Assembly (NCBI GenBank): GCA_013204545.1
Contig: JABMNN010000031.1
Span: 1 to 48,421 of the forward strand
DNA: 48,421 nucleotides
Direction of reading: 5' to 3'
From: Chloroflexota bacterium
GTDB taxonomy: Bacteria > Chloroflexota > Dehalococcoidia > Lucifugimonadales > Lucifugimonadaceae
Positions 8,588-17,076 of the stretch are shown one piece after another. The stretch's first letter is position 1. Every line of letters begins with the position of its first letter. The notes below the pieces were generated by a model. The model was not told where the DNA came from and made no database searches. It was given only the letters and a program-made list of their open reading frames with translations. The translations under genes and the position numbers were made by a program.

Positions 8588-9715
8588 ATGCAGGTAACTT
8601 GCCTTCGAGAAAATCTTAGCCGTGGATTGGCTAATGTCAGCAGGGCGGTCGCAGTCCGGGCTACATTGCCGGTAACTCAAAACGTGCTTCTTGAGGGTGA
8701 TAACGGTCAATTGAAACTGACTGCCACAAACACTGAGATTTCGATCAGTACATGGATCGGGGCACAAATCGAAGGTGAAGGAGCTGTGACGGTTCCGGCT
8801 CGAATGTTTACTGACTTCGTGAACTCTCTTCCGGGTCAAACCGTGAATATTGAGTTCAAAAATGAACCTGTAGGCGTTATTGTCACTTGCGACAAGTTCA
8901 ACGGCACGATAAACGGTATCGCTGCTGAGGAATTCCCTCCGATACCGACGGTTGATGGCGGATCGTCGGTGAAGATCCCGGCGGATGCGTTGCGTGGTGC
9001 TCTAGAGCGCGTGGTTTTCGCGGCGGCCACAGATGACTCCCGTCCTGTGCTTACCGGTGTAAAAGTTGAACTCATAGAAAACAACTTCACTCTTGCGGCT
9101 GCAGACGGGTTTCGGCTCGCTGTTGAGACTGGCAAGCTTGGTAGTTCGGTTGAATCTGAAGTTGGCGTAATCGTTCCCGCCAAAACTCTTGCCGAGGTAG
9201 AACGCCTGCTCGCTGATGGTTCTTCGAGCGTCGAGCTCTCAGTAGACAGCAGCGGTCGCTCTGCAAAATTCCGATTGGACACATCAGAGATAGTTACTGC
9301 ACTTGTTCAGGGTACATTTCCTGACTACGCAAAGCTTATTCCGACTAGCTACGGCACAAAGGCGACAGTCAATCTTTCCAGCATGGTTCAGGCAACGAGG
9401 GCGGCATCAATTTTCGCCCGAGATGGTAGCGGTATCATTCGGGTTATTGTTAGCCCTGGCGATACAGGTGGAACCGTGAAGGTTATTTCACGCGCTGAAG
9501 AAGTCGGATCCAACGAGAACGAACTCGACGCTACTGTTGAAGGTGAAGAGACCAAAGTGGCGTTCAACAGCAAGTTCCTTATGGACGTATTGAACGTCAT
9601 GAAAGGCGAAGACGTCGATTTGGAAACTACCACGCCTTCGAGTCCTGGTGTGTTCAGGTCAGCGAAACACGACGGATACACCCACGTAGTCATGCCAATG
9701 TTTGTCCAATGGTGA
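8588..9715 (+). CDS. dnaN: DNA polymerase III beta subunit (sliding clamp)
   Basis: A 375-residue protein of normal length, starting MQVTCLRENLSRGLANVSRAV and ending VVMPMFVQW. It contains the three repeated clamp domains (approximately 1-120, 125-245 and 250-375), with typical GNIN-like EEFPPIP, SRPVLTGV and GTFPDYAKLIP signatures. It forms the ring that tethers the replicative polymerase to DNA. No dnaA or recF lies beside it. The final 26 bases, including the stop, are repeated with one mismatch at 11489-11514, about 1.8 kb downstream. Confidence 0.95.
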   Translation: MQVTCLRENLSRGLANVSRAVAVRATLPVTQNVLLEGDNGQLKLTATNTEISISTWIGAQIEGEGAVTVPARMFTDFVNSLPGQTVNIEFKNEPVGVIVTCDKFNGTINGIAAEEFPPIPTVDGGSSVKIPADALRGALERVVFAAATDDSRPVLTGVKVELIENNFTLAAADGFRLAVETGKLGSSVESEVGVIVPAKTLAEVERLLADGSSSVELSVDSSGRSAKFRLDTSEIVTALVQGTFPDYAKLIPTSYGTKATVNLSSMVQATRAASIFARDGSGIIRVIVSPGDTGGTVKVISRAEEVGSNENELDATVEGEETKVAFNSKFLMDVLNVMKGEDVDLETTTPSSPGVFRSAKHDGYTHVVMPMFVQW

Positions 9716-9716
9716 T
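9691..9716 (+). repeat. Direct repeat copy 1: dnaN 3' end
   Basis: The 26 bases from 9691 encode the last dnaN residues (MPMFVQW and stop) and recur at 11489-11514 with a single C/T difference. The pair encloses the decayed MFS gene and a tRNA-Lys relic. This is the arrangement left when an element integrates at a gene's 3' end. Confidence 0.7.
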
Positions 9717-9914
9717 CTGAACTGTGAGCAACCTGCCTTCGGGTGTGCGTATTGCAAATACGTATTGTGGTTGGAATCTAATGAAGAACGCGCTAATTTG
9801 AGTCAGTACTGCTCACGGGTTTGAAACGCGCATGTGAGTTCGATGTGATAACTTCTCCCAATCAAGCAGGCGGAAGACTCGCCTCCGTAGTCAATGCACT
9901 ACAAGGATTGTCAT

Positions 9915-11133
9915 TTGGTATCCACTACCGAAAAGCGTTCACCGTTCAAACGCCTGCTGACCACAAGAGGATTTCTTGCGCTGGTCGTTTCCAACGGTCT
10001 CGGTTTTGGCGGGGAACAGATGCGGCTGGCTGCCCAGTCGTGGTGGATCCTTGGCGAGGGTGGCTCGCGAACACTGAGGTCGGATTGGCTGCAGGCCTGC
10101 GTTTCGTTCCGGTGATATTGATCAGTCTTTATGCCGGAGTAATGATTGACCGATTCGGTGCCAAACGAGTGTTTCTCATCGAGCGCTGGTTGCTGGTGGC
10201 CTTAGCCTTAGTGACAGCACTGATCTTTCTGTCCGGGAGCGCCGAAATCTGGCATATCGTCACTTTGTCGACCATCGCAGGGGCGACCATTGCGATCGGA
10301 ATGCCTGCTGTCCGATCATTCCAGAGATCGTGCCCAGCGAACTTCGTAAGCAAGCGAACCTGATGAATCAACTAGGGCCGTCGGCAGGCCGGGCTTTCGG
10401 CCCCTTACTTGCCGGTATATTGATCTCGATTCGTAGCGTCACCGCTGCGTTTTTCGGACTAACGGCGCTTTACTTTGTGACAGTAATCGTGACTATGAGA
10501 TTGCCCCACAGCCGCCCAACATTTGTACAAAAGGGCTCCGCTATACAACAAATCGGGCAAGGATTTGGACACATCCGCAAAACCCCTGTGGTTTTCTGGG
10601 TAATTTTCTTGCAGGCGTTTTCACTCATATTTTTTGGGATGGCGTTCCCGGTCATACCTGCGATAGCCGTGGAGGTACTCGATACATCAGAGGTTCAATT
10701 CGCATGGATGTGGGGAGCGTTCGCGTTCGGGCAAGCTGCGGCGGCAATCGTGTTAGCGATAATTGGTGGGATCAAACGCAGCGCTATATCGCTCCTAGCC
10801 GCTGTGCTTTTGTTCAGCGTATTTTTCGTATTCCTGGGGCTGACCGACAACTACTGGTTCGCACTCGTGTTCCTGTTTGGAATGGGAGCGGCATTGCCGC
10901 TTTGGGGGGCGACCCTGATGACGCTGTTGCAGCATTTTACTTCTCCGGAATAACTCGGGCGTGTGATGTCGGTTGTAGCTATTGCTGTGCAGAGTTTGGC
11001 GATTGCTTGGCTTCTAGGTGGATGGTTGCTCGACGTGGCAGGAATCATGCCAACAGTACTGACCGCCGTGATCGGAGGATTGACCGTGTTCTTTATCGCG
11101 ATCGTGGCGTCGAAAGAGTTGCGTTCCTCGTGA
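9915..11133 (+). pseudogene. Broken MFS transporter gene
   Basis: Three frames together encode an almost complete major facilitator protein of about 400 residues. It starts near TTG 9915 (AAGGA upstream) with FKRLLTTRGFLALVVSNGL, shifts frame near 10055-10075 into VGLAAGLRFVPVILISL and GVMIDRFGAKRVFLIE, shifts again near 10305-10320 into IPEIVPSELRKQANLMNQLG, and meets an in-frame TAA at 10951-10953 within SPE-stop-LGRVMSV. After that, readable sequence continues to a TGA at 11131-11133. At least two frameshifts and one nonsense codon make it non-functional. It is flanked by copies of the dnaN 3' end. Confidence 0.85.
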
Positions 11134-11191
11134 ACCAGAGCTTGCCCGAGGGATACTCAGTAGTGTCTGTAAGCATCGTGACACCCACTCA

Positions 11192-11241
11192 CGCTGCCTT
11201 TTATCCGCTGGTCGTCGGTTCGATCTCTACAGGGCCCACCA
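11192..11241 (+). pseudogene. tRNA-Lys(TTT) remnant, 3' half
   Basis: The sequence reads like the anticodon-to-CCA half of a tRNA-Lys: an anticodon-loop-like CTTTTAT, then CCGCTGGTC, GGTTCGATC (T-arm and loop), and an acceptor strand AGGGCCC with ACCA at the end. The T-stem has one mismatch and no proper D-arm and 5' acceptor strand occur at the right distance, so it is a fragment or a decayed gene. Translated on the minus strand it yields the GPCRDRTDDQRIKG type of peptide that often arises spuriously over tRNA genes. Confidence 0.6.
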
Positions 11242-11488
11242 AACTCCGCGAGACAATTTGGATCTGTCGGCCTGTAGCAACAGCTTAGAAACGTGCAGTG
11301 CCGCCTTTTTACAGCGGCTGAATCGTGCGTTTTCGCTTGGTATGCCGATAGTGGGAACTTAGCGATTTGGTGACGATTATTAACAGTCAGCTGGCGTGGG
11401 CAAAACATGCGAGTATTCTGGTGTTCAACTATGACCGCAGGATCGTAACTCTGAACGGAACGCTGACTATAGGAGGATTAGCGACGTT

Positions 11489-11514
11489 CATGCCAATGTT
11501 TGTTCAATGGTGAT
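11489..11514 (+). repeat. Direct repeat copy 2: duplicate of dnaN 3' end
   Basis: CATGCCAATGTTTGT-T-CAATGGTGAT differs from the dnaN end at 9691-9716 by one base and keeps the stop codon. Upstream sequence does not align with dnaN, so only the extreme 3' end is duplicated. A strong AGGAGG lies 13 bases before its ATG, but a 7-residue peptide is not claimed. Confidence 0.7.
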
Positions 11515-11812
11515 TTTGGGAGACAGAAAGTCGCCTCAACTAATGTCGGGCTGCTTTCGTGAAGTCAGCGCAAGCTCGGTATAAGGATATTGAGCGTTCT
11601 GCATTGCCTGTTTAAAAGTGGTAGCCGGGATTAGAAAATTACGTGATGGAAGACCGGGTGCAGGAAACTTCCATGCCACCGGGATTGGTCGATTCCGGGA
11701 TCTGTGCTACCGGCGAGATGTAGTAGCACCTTCGGCTTGTTGCTCGTAAGGAGTACTAGTCGAGCTAGCAGACCAGGCAGATTCTTTCGATTCGACCGGT
11801 CGCCAAAAAGCG

Positions 11813-13462
11813 TTAGCCGATTCGGATTCGTTCGCTTGCGTAGTGGATCGTGTCTTGACGCTCACGTCCTGCCATGAACAACGCAATCGTCAAGGGACCG
11901 AATCTGCCAACGAACATGGTTATAGATAAGACGATCTGAGCACCTTCATTAAGTTGCGATGTAACACCCGTAGACCATCCCGTATTGCCAAATGCTGAAA
12001 ATATCTCAAAAAGACTCGCACCGAAGTCTAGTGAGGGCTGAACGATAAATAACGAGACCACCAGCATAAATACGACTGCGGTCGCCGTTGCTCCAACAGC
12101 CATCGCCCGCTGCACGTTGACTCGTGGAATCTCACGCCCGAATACCGTAGTTCGCTCTTTACCACTGAAAATTGCAAATGATGCAATTACAATCACCATG
12201 AGTGTGTTGACTTTGATTCCAGCTGCCGTTGACGCAGAAGCGCCACCAACGAACATTAAACCTTCTGAAATACTCAGGTTGGCGGTATGTAGCGCGCTAT
12301 AGTCGACCGTAGCGAATCCAGCTGTTCGGTTCACTGCATGGAAGAAGCCTTGAGTTACCTTGCTTTGGATCGATACATTGCCTATCGTTGCAGGGTTACT
12401 CCACTCGAGCGATACGAATGACACGGAGCCAATCAACAGAATCACCGCGATTCCCACCAACACGAGTTTCGTATCGAGTGTCAATTGGCGCCATCTTCGT
12501 ATTCTGATCACGTAGGCGAGCGTAGCGTAAATGGCTGAGAGCGTGATTACCGTAAGCCCGAAGATTTCGAGTGATTCTACGTTTCGCTTCGCACCCACCA
12601 GAGTGATAAACGCGCCGAGTCCAATCATCGTGAGGACACCTACGCCAACCAGCATCTGGTTAGAACCCATTGATCGTCGGTGCCAACCGCGAATTTCCAC
12701 AACATTTGACAGAGTTGAGTAACTGCTGGATCCGGCCAGGATCAATAGAGCGATGATAAATAGTGTCGGTATGTCTCTGCTTAATCCGACTAAACTTCCT
12801 CCTCCTACCAGATCGTCGGGGAGAATATCGAACCCCGCATTGTTGAAGGCCGATATCGCCGTGAACACGCCCTGCCACAAGCCTTCTCCGAGACCGATGC
12901 CTTCCCATAGCGGAGCGACCAAGTACCAACGGACAAAAATGAATATAGCGCCGATTATCTGGACGATTATCGCCATCAAAATGATGTTTCGCGCTAAAGT
13001 ACCGATGGCCCCAAGACGGTTGTCATCAAGTCCAGCTCCAACCACGAGCCGCCCCTGCAAACTGGAGCGACGCCCTGTGATTAGTAGCAAGAACGCCGCA
13101 CCTGTCATGAATCCCAATCCACCGATAAATATCAATGCAGCAATTACCGCCTGACCAAAACCTGTCCAGTGTTCTCTGGTGTCGACCAGTACGAGTCCTG
13201 TTCCTGTCATCGCAGACACGGAGGTGAAGAACGTGGTGATCGGTGACATGAACTCCGCTGGTCGGTTTGAGATAGGAAATGAGAGCAGAAGGGCGCCTAC
13301 CGCAGCTACGGCGAAAAAGCTGTAGACCAACATCATTGGTGACGCCGGGCCACGCACGGGTACCTCGCGGCGCACAACGTGCGCGTGAATCGGCGACATT
13401 TCTGACTGTCGCGGTCGTCGAACGACTTTGTCGCCTGGTTTTGGTGCGAAAGGGTTCTGCAA
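11813..13462 (-). CDS. TrkH/KtrB family potassium transporter
   Basis: A 549-residue membrane protein with the four pore loops of the TrkH/KtrB/HKT superfamily: SAMTGTGLVLVD, SAFNNAGFDIL, NRTAGFATVD and SAFGNTGWSTG. Each has the selectivity-filter Gly, and many hydrophobic helices lie between them. It forms the K+ (or Na+) conducting subunit and normally works with a cytoplasmic RCK partner (TrkA/KtrA). No such gene is adjacent. TTG 13462 is the longest start; ATG 13399, after a basic 21-residue leader, is an alternative, and neither has a good ribosome-binding site. Confidence 0.88.
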   Translation of the reverse strand: MQNPFAPKPGDKVVRRPRQSEMSPIHAHVVRREVPVRGPASPMMLVYSFFAVAAVGALLLSFPISNRPAEFMSPITTFFTSVSAMTGTGLVLVDTREHWTGFGQAVIAALIFIGGLGFMTGAAFLLLITGRRSSLQGRLVVGAGLDDNRLGAIGTLARNIILMAIIVQIIGAIFIFVRWYLVAPLWEGIGLGEGLWQGVFTAISAFNNAGFDILPDDLVGGGSLVGLSRDIPTLFIIALLILAGSSSYSTLSNVVEIRGWHRRSMGSNQMLVGVGVLTMIGLGAFITLVGAKRNVESLEIFGLTVITLSAIYATLAYVIRIRRWRQLTLDTKLVLVGIAVILLIGSVSFVSLEWSNPATIGNVSIQSKVTQGFFHAVNRTAGFATVDYSALHTANLSISEGLMFVGGASASTAAGIKVNTLMVIVIASFAIFSGKERTTVFGREIPRVNVQRAMAVGATATAVVFMLVVSLFIVQPSLDFGASLFEIFSAFGNTGWSTGVTSQLNEGAQIVLSITMFVGRFGPLTIALFMAGRERQDTIHYASERIRIG

Positions 13463-13798
13463 ATTAGGAGATCACGTAGTGCTGGGCCCCGTTACGCTGG
13501 GGTACACTCAATCGAACTGTTACTGATGACTATTAGAGGCTTTCCCGAGGGGTTCGTCGTTGAAGATACCATCTGCAGAACCGGAATTATCCTATACGGA
13601 GGCGATATTCGACATGCTCAAAACAAGATAGTCCCGCCGTTTCACTCGGAACTATTTTGAATCCTGACTTAATTCCACAATCACCTCAATGAAGTGAACG
13701 AATGTAAGCAATCAGACAAGCTATTTTAGCGCCATTGAGTGTGAAATTGACCTGATCTCACAATCTGTGGTTGGTTAATTTGTTGCTACGATTTACCC
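13463..13798. other. Divergent intergenic region
   Basis: This 336 bp region lies between the starts of the minus-strand trkH and the plus-strand small membrane protein, so it should carry both promoters. I see no gene and no convincing promoter pair. The next gene may be leaderless, since TACGAT sits only about 7 bases before its ATG. Confidence 0.5.
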
Positions 13799-14128
13799 AT
13801 GACAAGTGCAGGGAAAACCATATCGATATTGCTCGCGATCACCGCCGTCATATTTATCGCCTTTGGAATTGCTTCAATCACTAATGTTGGCGAGGCAAAG
13901 CGGGCGAGTGGTCAGATCGTCAAAGTAGAGTCTGCGTCGGTCACGACCATATCGAGCCTTACGCTTGAGGACGAATCAGGCAAGCAATGGACATTTCGGG
14001 GATCTGGGATTTTTGCCGGTTTTACGCCTTCGCATCTTGAGGAGCATCGGGTTCTTCAAGAACCCGTGACTGTTGAATACGATGAGCTTGAATCCGGCGA
14101 ATTCGTGATTGTGAGACTGTTCGATTAG
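13799..14128 (+). CDS. Small membrane-anchored protein of unknown function
   Basis: 109 residues: a short N-terminus, one hydrophobic helix (ISILLAITAVIFIAFGIAS, about 8-27), then an 80-residue extracytoplasmic beta-rich domain (SGQIVKVESASVTTISSLTL, WTFRGSG, PVTVEYDE). The layout resembles small OB/SH3-like membrane-anchored domains that modulate partners, but I do not recognise the family. It converges with the thioredoxin-like lipoprotein gene and overlaps its end by 4 bp. Confidence 0.6.
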   Translation: MTSAGKTISILLAITAVIFIAFGIASITNVGEAKRASGQIVKVESASVTTISSLTLEDESGKQWTFRGSGIFAGFTPSHLEEHRVLQEPVTVEYDELESGEFVIVRLFD

Positions 14129-15009
14129 CCTTGGTTCATAGCAGGAACGAGGTAATCTTCAATTTCTGTCAGAGTTACAAACGCCTCAAATCGTCCGATG
14201 ACGATGCCATTTCCATCGACTACAAACGTCCATGGCTCAGTGTGAATTTCCCATTCGTGAATTACAGGTGATTCGATGCCGAGTGAAGGATCTCCAACAG
14301 CTAGCATTTCTTCAGGGTTGTCGAATATCTCAACGTGTATGAAGTTTGCATTGCCTTTGTATTTCTCACTCAGTTCGGAAAGCACCTCGGTTTGAGGACC
14401 GCATGTGCCTGATTGGCAATAAGCCGGAGTTGAGAACGAAATGACGGTTGGGGTACCAGTTGCTACCGCCTGATCGAAACTTATTGCGTACAGATCAGGA
14501 TCAGGGTCAGGAGCACTGGTGATCGAACGCAATATTCCGTCGGCAGGTGCGGTCTTCGTCTGAGTCAATGGTGCGAAATCTCCGATATTGGGAGCATCAG
14601 TCACAGATTTGACTAGAATTCCACTTCCTGCGGCAAGTATGTTCTTGTCGATCTTGGACCGAACATTGATTTTCCAAAGCCCGACCTGGTCGAAGGTCAT
14701 GATCGCTGTGTAAGTCCCATTTCGAACAGGCCATTGTCTCCACTTGAGATCTTCGACTACGTTCGCTGTGTCAGAGTTAGGGGCAGTGTAAGTAACCTCG
14801 AGCTCTGCAGCTTTATCGTCAAAGCGATTTCCGTCGATCATTTGTATGTTGAGTGGAATTCGTGCAGTACCCAAACCTATGTCAGAAGCAGCGGCGAAAA
14901 CTACTAGCGCATCGGGTTCGGCGGTTGGCTCAGGATTCGAACCGCAACCCAATGTAACGACAACGAGAAGCGACGTTATGAGAAACGAAAGTGAGTGGTT
15001 TATTTTCAA
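14125..15009 (-). CDS. Thioredoxin-fold lipoprotein with a CX4C pair
   Basis: A 294-residue lipoprotein: basic N-terminus, hydrophobic segment and lipobox VTLGC (about 18-22), then a beta-sandwich-like N-terminal domain (about 35-140, AELEVTYTAPNS, GTYTAIMTFDQVGLW). A C-terminal thioredoxin-like domain follows, with PTVISFSTPAYCQSGTCGPQ, where the active site is C-X4-C rather than C-X2-C, and PWTFVVDGNGIVIGRFEA near the end. Homologous domains in Chloroflexota lipoproteins are usually annotated as thiol-disulfide or redoxin-like. Redox activity is plausible but not shown, because the spacing is unusual. Confidence 0.7.
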   Translation of the reverse strand: MKINHSLSFLITSLLVVVTLGCGSNPEPTAEPDALVVFAAASDIGLGTARIPLNIQMIDGNRFDDKAAELEVTYTAPNSDTANVVEDLKWRQWPVRNGTYTAIMTFDQVGLWKINVRSKIDKNILAAGSGILVKSVTDAPNIGDFAPLTQTKTAPADGILRSITSAPDPDPDLYAISFDQAVATGTPTVISFSTPAYCQSGTCGPQTEVLSELSEKYKGNANFIHVEIFDNPEEMLAVGDPSLGIESPVIHEWEIHTEPWTFVVDGNGIVIGRFEAFVTLTEIEDYLVPAMNQG

Positions 15010-15170
15010 AATCAGTGCCTATGTCGAGCCTGGAGTATCGGAATTACGTGGAGTGACGGCAGAATCCGATCAATGTCTATAGATAACGATAAACGTAAGT
15101 CAGTTGATTTTGTGTTCGTCATCAACGAATCCCAAACGAAGTTCTTGACCAACAACATTCACTCTGAGCC

Positions 15171-15206
15171 GATCGAGATGTAAAATTCGTGTCTTAGATC
15201 TCGATC
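15171..15206. promoter_or_regulatory. 9-bp inverted repeat upstream of the DHDPS-like gene
   Basis: GATCGAGAT (15171-15179) and ATCTCGATC (15198-15206) are perfect complements separated by 18 bp, ending 25 bp before the ATG at 15232. This fits an operator or a leader hairpin for the three downstream genes. No T run follows, so it is not a typical terminator. Confidence 0.35.
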
Positions 15207-15231
15207 TGCTGCAATCTATTTAGGAATACAG

Positions 15232-16152
15232 ATGGCAATCCCCGCTTCCGATCCAATAATCGTTGCCCCAACAAACATGCCGTTTCGTGCAGATGAATCG
15301 CTCGACCTCGATGCATTGGCGAGAAATGTCGATAAATTCTCCAATACGGCTTTGTCGGGATTTGTGGTCGGCAGTTACGGTGGTGAAGAATTTCACATGG
15401 GCGAGCCTGAAAAAATCGCTGCGCTCAAGACCGTTGTTGAAGCACATGCTGGCCGGAAATTTGTGATCGCGGGCATCGACGCACTCTCGCCAACCGAAGC
15501 CGTTAGGCTGGCTAATTTGTACGCTGAAGGCGGTGCCGATTTGGTTCGCGTTCGAATTCCACCGGCCGGTGGGAAAGCGAGTACTGCGCCGGTACAGGAT
15601 TATTTTGAGCAGGTTACCCAAGGTAGCCCGATCCCAATCGTGATTATTCACCAGCCAAAAACGGCGATGGGTATAGACGTGACTCCCGAAGAGCTTCGGG
15701 AGTTGACTTCATTCGACAACGTGTTCGCTTACATCATGTCTCTCAACTATAGGTACGAGTGCAGGATGCCCCCGTTCGTTGCTGGCAACGTTAAGCTGTG
15801 GACTTGCAACGGAACATTGTTGATGCCTGGTGGCATGATCGGTGCTGTGGGGGCCTGCTTACTTTTCGGAAATTGGGGACCCCACATAGCGCGCGATATT
15901 ATTCGGGCATGTTTGGATGGTCGTTACGCCGAAGCCCGAGAGATGCAAGAGCGTATTAATCACTTGGATTTTCTTGGAATGTCGTGGGGTGTTGGAGTGC
16001 AAAAAGCTGGATTGAACCTGCTATGATATGAAGGAACTGTTCCTCGCAGACCAAATCTTCCTCTATCAGAAAGCCATGTCACCGAACTGAGAGAAGCATT
16101 GATCGAAGCAGGTATCCTGAACGAGGATGGAACGCCTGCACCGCAAGTGTAG
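15232..16152 (+). pseudogene. DHDPS/DapA-family protein gene interrupted by in-frame TGA
   Basis: The frame encodes a 305-residue protein of DapA-family length, but an in-frame TGA at 16024-16026 cuts it at residue 264. Downstream codons continue in family style (YEGTVPRRPNLPLSESHVTEL ... ALIEAGIL) to TAG 16150. The TGA sits where a Gly (GGA) would fit. The fold is the family's TIM barrel. However, the Schiff-base Lys and the helper Tyr are absent: the expected YN-x-P region reads IIHQPKTAMG (about 138-147) and the expected I-K-E/D region reads FAYIMSLNY (about 165-173). Even a read-through product would not do standard class I aldolase chemistry. It is followed by an RraA-like gene 60 bp downstream. 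Confidence 0.75.
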
Positions 16153-16212
16153 GTGTACACTTTTCGGTCGGAATTTTGACTCACCTTACCCACATATTTT
16201 GTTAAGGAAACT

Positions 16213-17022
16213 ATGAACGTTACCAACCCTGAAATGATTAGCTCCGTCACCAGTAATTGGACGGGTAGTCGAGATATTAATGGGCGTCCATTGGTGTCTG
16301 ATGAGATTCTCGAACGTATGAGGTTAGTCACCACCGAAGAGGCTTGGGGCACTTGCAAGCGCAACGAATACCACTTTCAATTCGCCGGCGACTGGAAGAA
16401 CCTTCATCCGGAACGTGTGATCGTTGGACGAGCAGTCACTTGTCGATGGGTTCCACGTCGACCAGATGTGCACGACTCAATAGACAAGCAGGGTGAGGAG
16501 GATGGACGTGTCGGCTTTCAAAATTCTTGGGTCATTGATGAACTCGAACAAAACGACCTGATTGTTGTCGACCTATTCGGCAAGATATTCAATGGAACCT
16601 TCGCTGGCGATAATCTAGCGACGGCTATCAAAGCACGGTCGGGCACTGGCATGGTGATAGATGGTGGTATTCGCGATACGCAGCGGATTCTAGAACTGGA
16701 CGACTTCAACGCATTCGTTCGTGGGGTCGACCCAAGTGCGATCCTCGACGTCTCCATGCCTGAGATCAATGGCATAACCCGTATTGGCGAAGCAACTTGT
16801 GTTCCTGGTGACGTCGTACTTGGAACAAGCACCGGTGTTATTTTTATCCCACCTCATCTGGCACTGGAAGTAGTGGAACGGTCGGAAGCTATTCGTCTGA
16901 AAGACGAGTTTGGTCAGCAACGAATTCGAGAGGGTGTGTACACACCTGGCGAAGTTGATCGGAAATTTTCAGAAGCAATGGACAAAGACTTTGAGGAGTG
17001 GAAAGCTAATCGCTTAAAATAA
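16213..17022 (+). CDS. RraA-like / HMG aldolase family protein
   Basis: A 269-residue protein of the RraA/4-hydroxy-4-methyl-2-oxoglutarate aldolase fold. The signature region reads FAGDNLATAIKARSGTGMVIDGGIRD (residues about 133-158; GDNLAT and GGIRD are the metal- and substrate-binding stretches). The active-site Arg and Asp of the G-G-I-R-D segment are kept, so aldolase or oxaloacetate decarboxylase activity on short keto acids is possible. It lies between a DHDPS-like and an enolase-superfamily gene, consistent with a hydroxy/keto-acid catabolic operon. A terminator overlaps its stop codon. Confidence 0.85.
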   Translation: MNVTNPEMISSVTSNWTGSRDINGRPLVSDEILERMRLVTTEEAWGTCKRNEYHFQFAGDWKNLHPERVIVGRAVTCRWVPRRPDVHDSIDKQGEEDGRVGFQNSWVIDELEQNDLIVVDLFGKIFNGTFAGDNLATAIKARSGTGMVIDGGIRDTQRILELDDFNAFVRGVDPSAILDVSMPEINGITRIGEATCVPGDVVLGTSTGVIFIPPHLALEVVERSEAIRLKDEFGQQRIREGVYTPGEVDRKFSEAMDKDFEEWKANRLK

Positions 17023-17046
17023 TGAGCTTTCCACTCCTTTCTATTT
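16995..17046 (+). terminator. Rho-independent terminator overlapping the RraA stop codon
   Basis: GGAGTGGAAAGCT (16995-17007) and AGCTTTCCACTCC (17025-17037) form a perfect 13-bp stem with a 17-nt loop that includes the TAA stop at 17020-17022. It is followed by TTTCTATTT. The left arm lies inside the coding sequence. It may attenuate rather than fully separate the next gene. Confidence 0.75.
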
Positions 17047-17076
17047 AGTTACTAAGCATCAAGGAAAACTAGTTAA

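Larger units (their letters stand above)
11134..11812. other. Non-coding relic interval between MFS pseudogene and trkH
   Basis: No gene is seen in this 0.68 kb interval. It holds the 3' half of a tRNA-Lys (11192-11241), a second copy of the dnaN 3' end (11489-11514), and a stretch (about 11620-11711) bounded by GGTAGC and GCTACC that could fold as a small structured RNA, which I could not assign. Confidence 0.6.

Noticed and set aside
11157-11408. 83-codon minus-strand frame encoding GPCRDRTDDQRIKG
   Set aside because: This peptide type is a frequent spurious translation across tRNA sequence, and a tRNA-Lys fragment lies on the other strand here.
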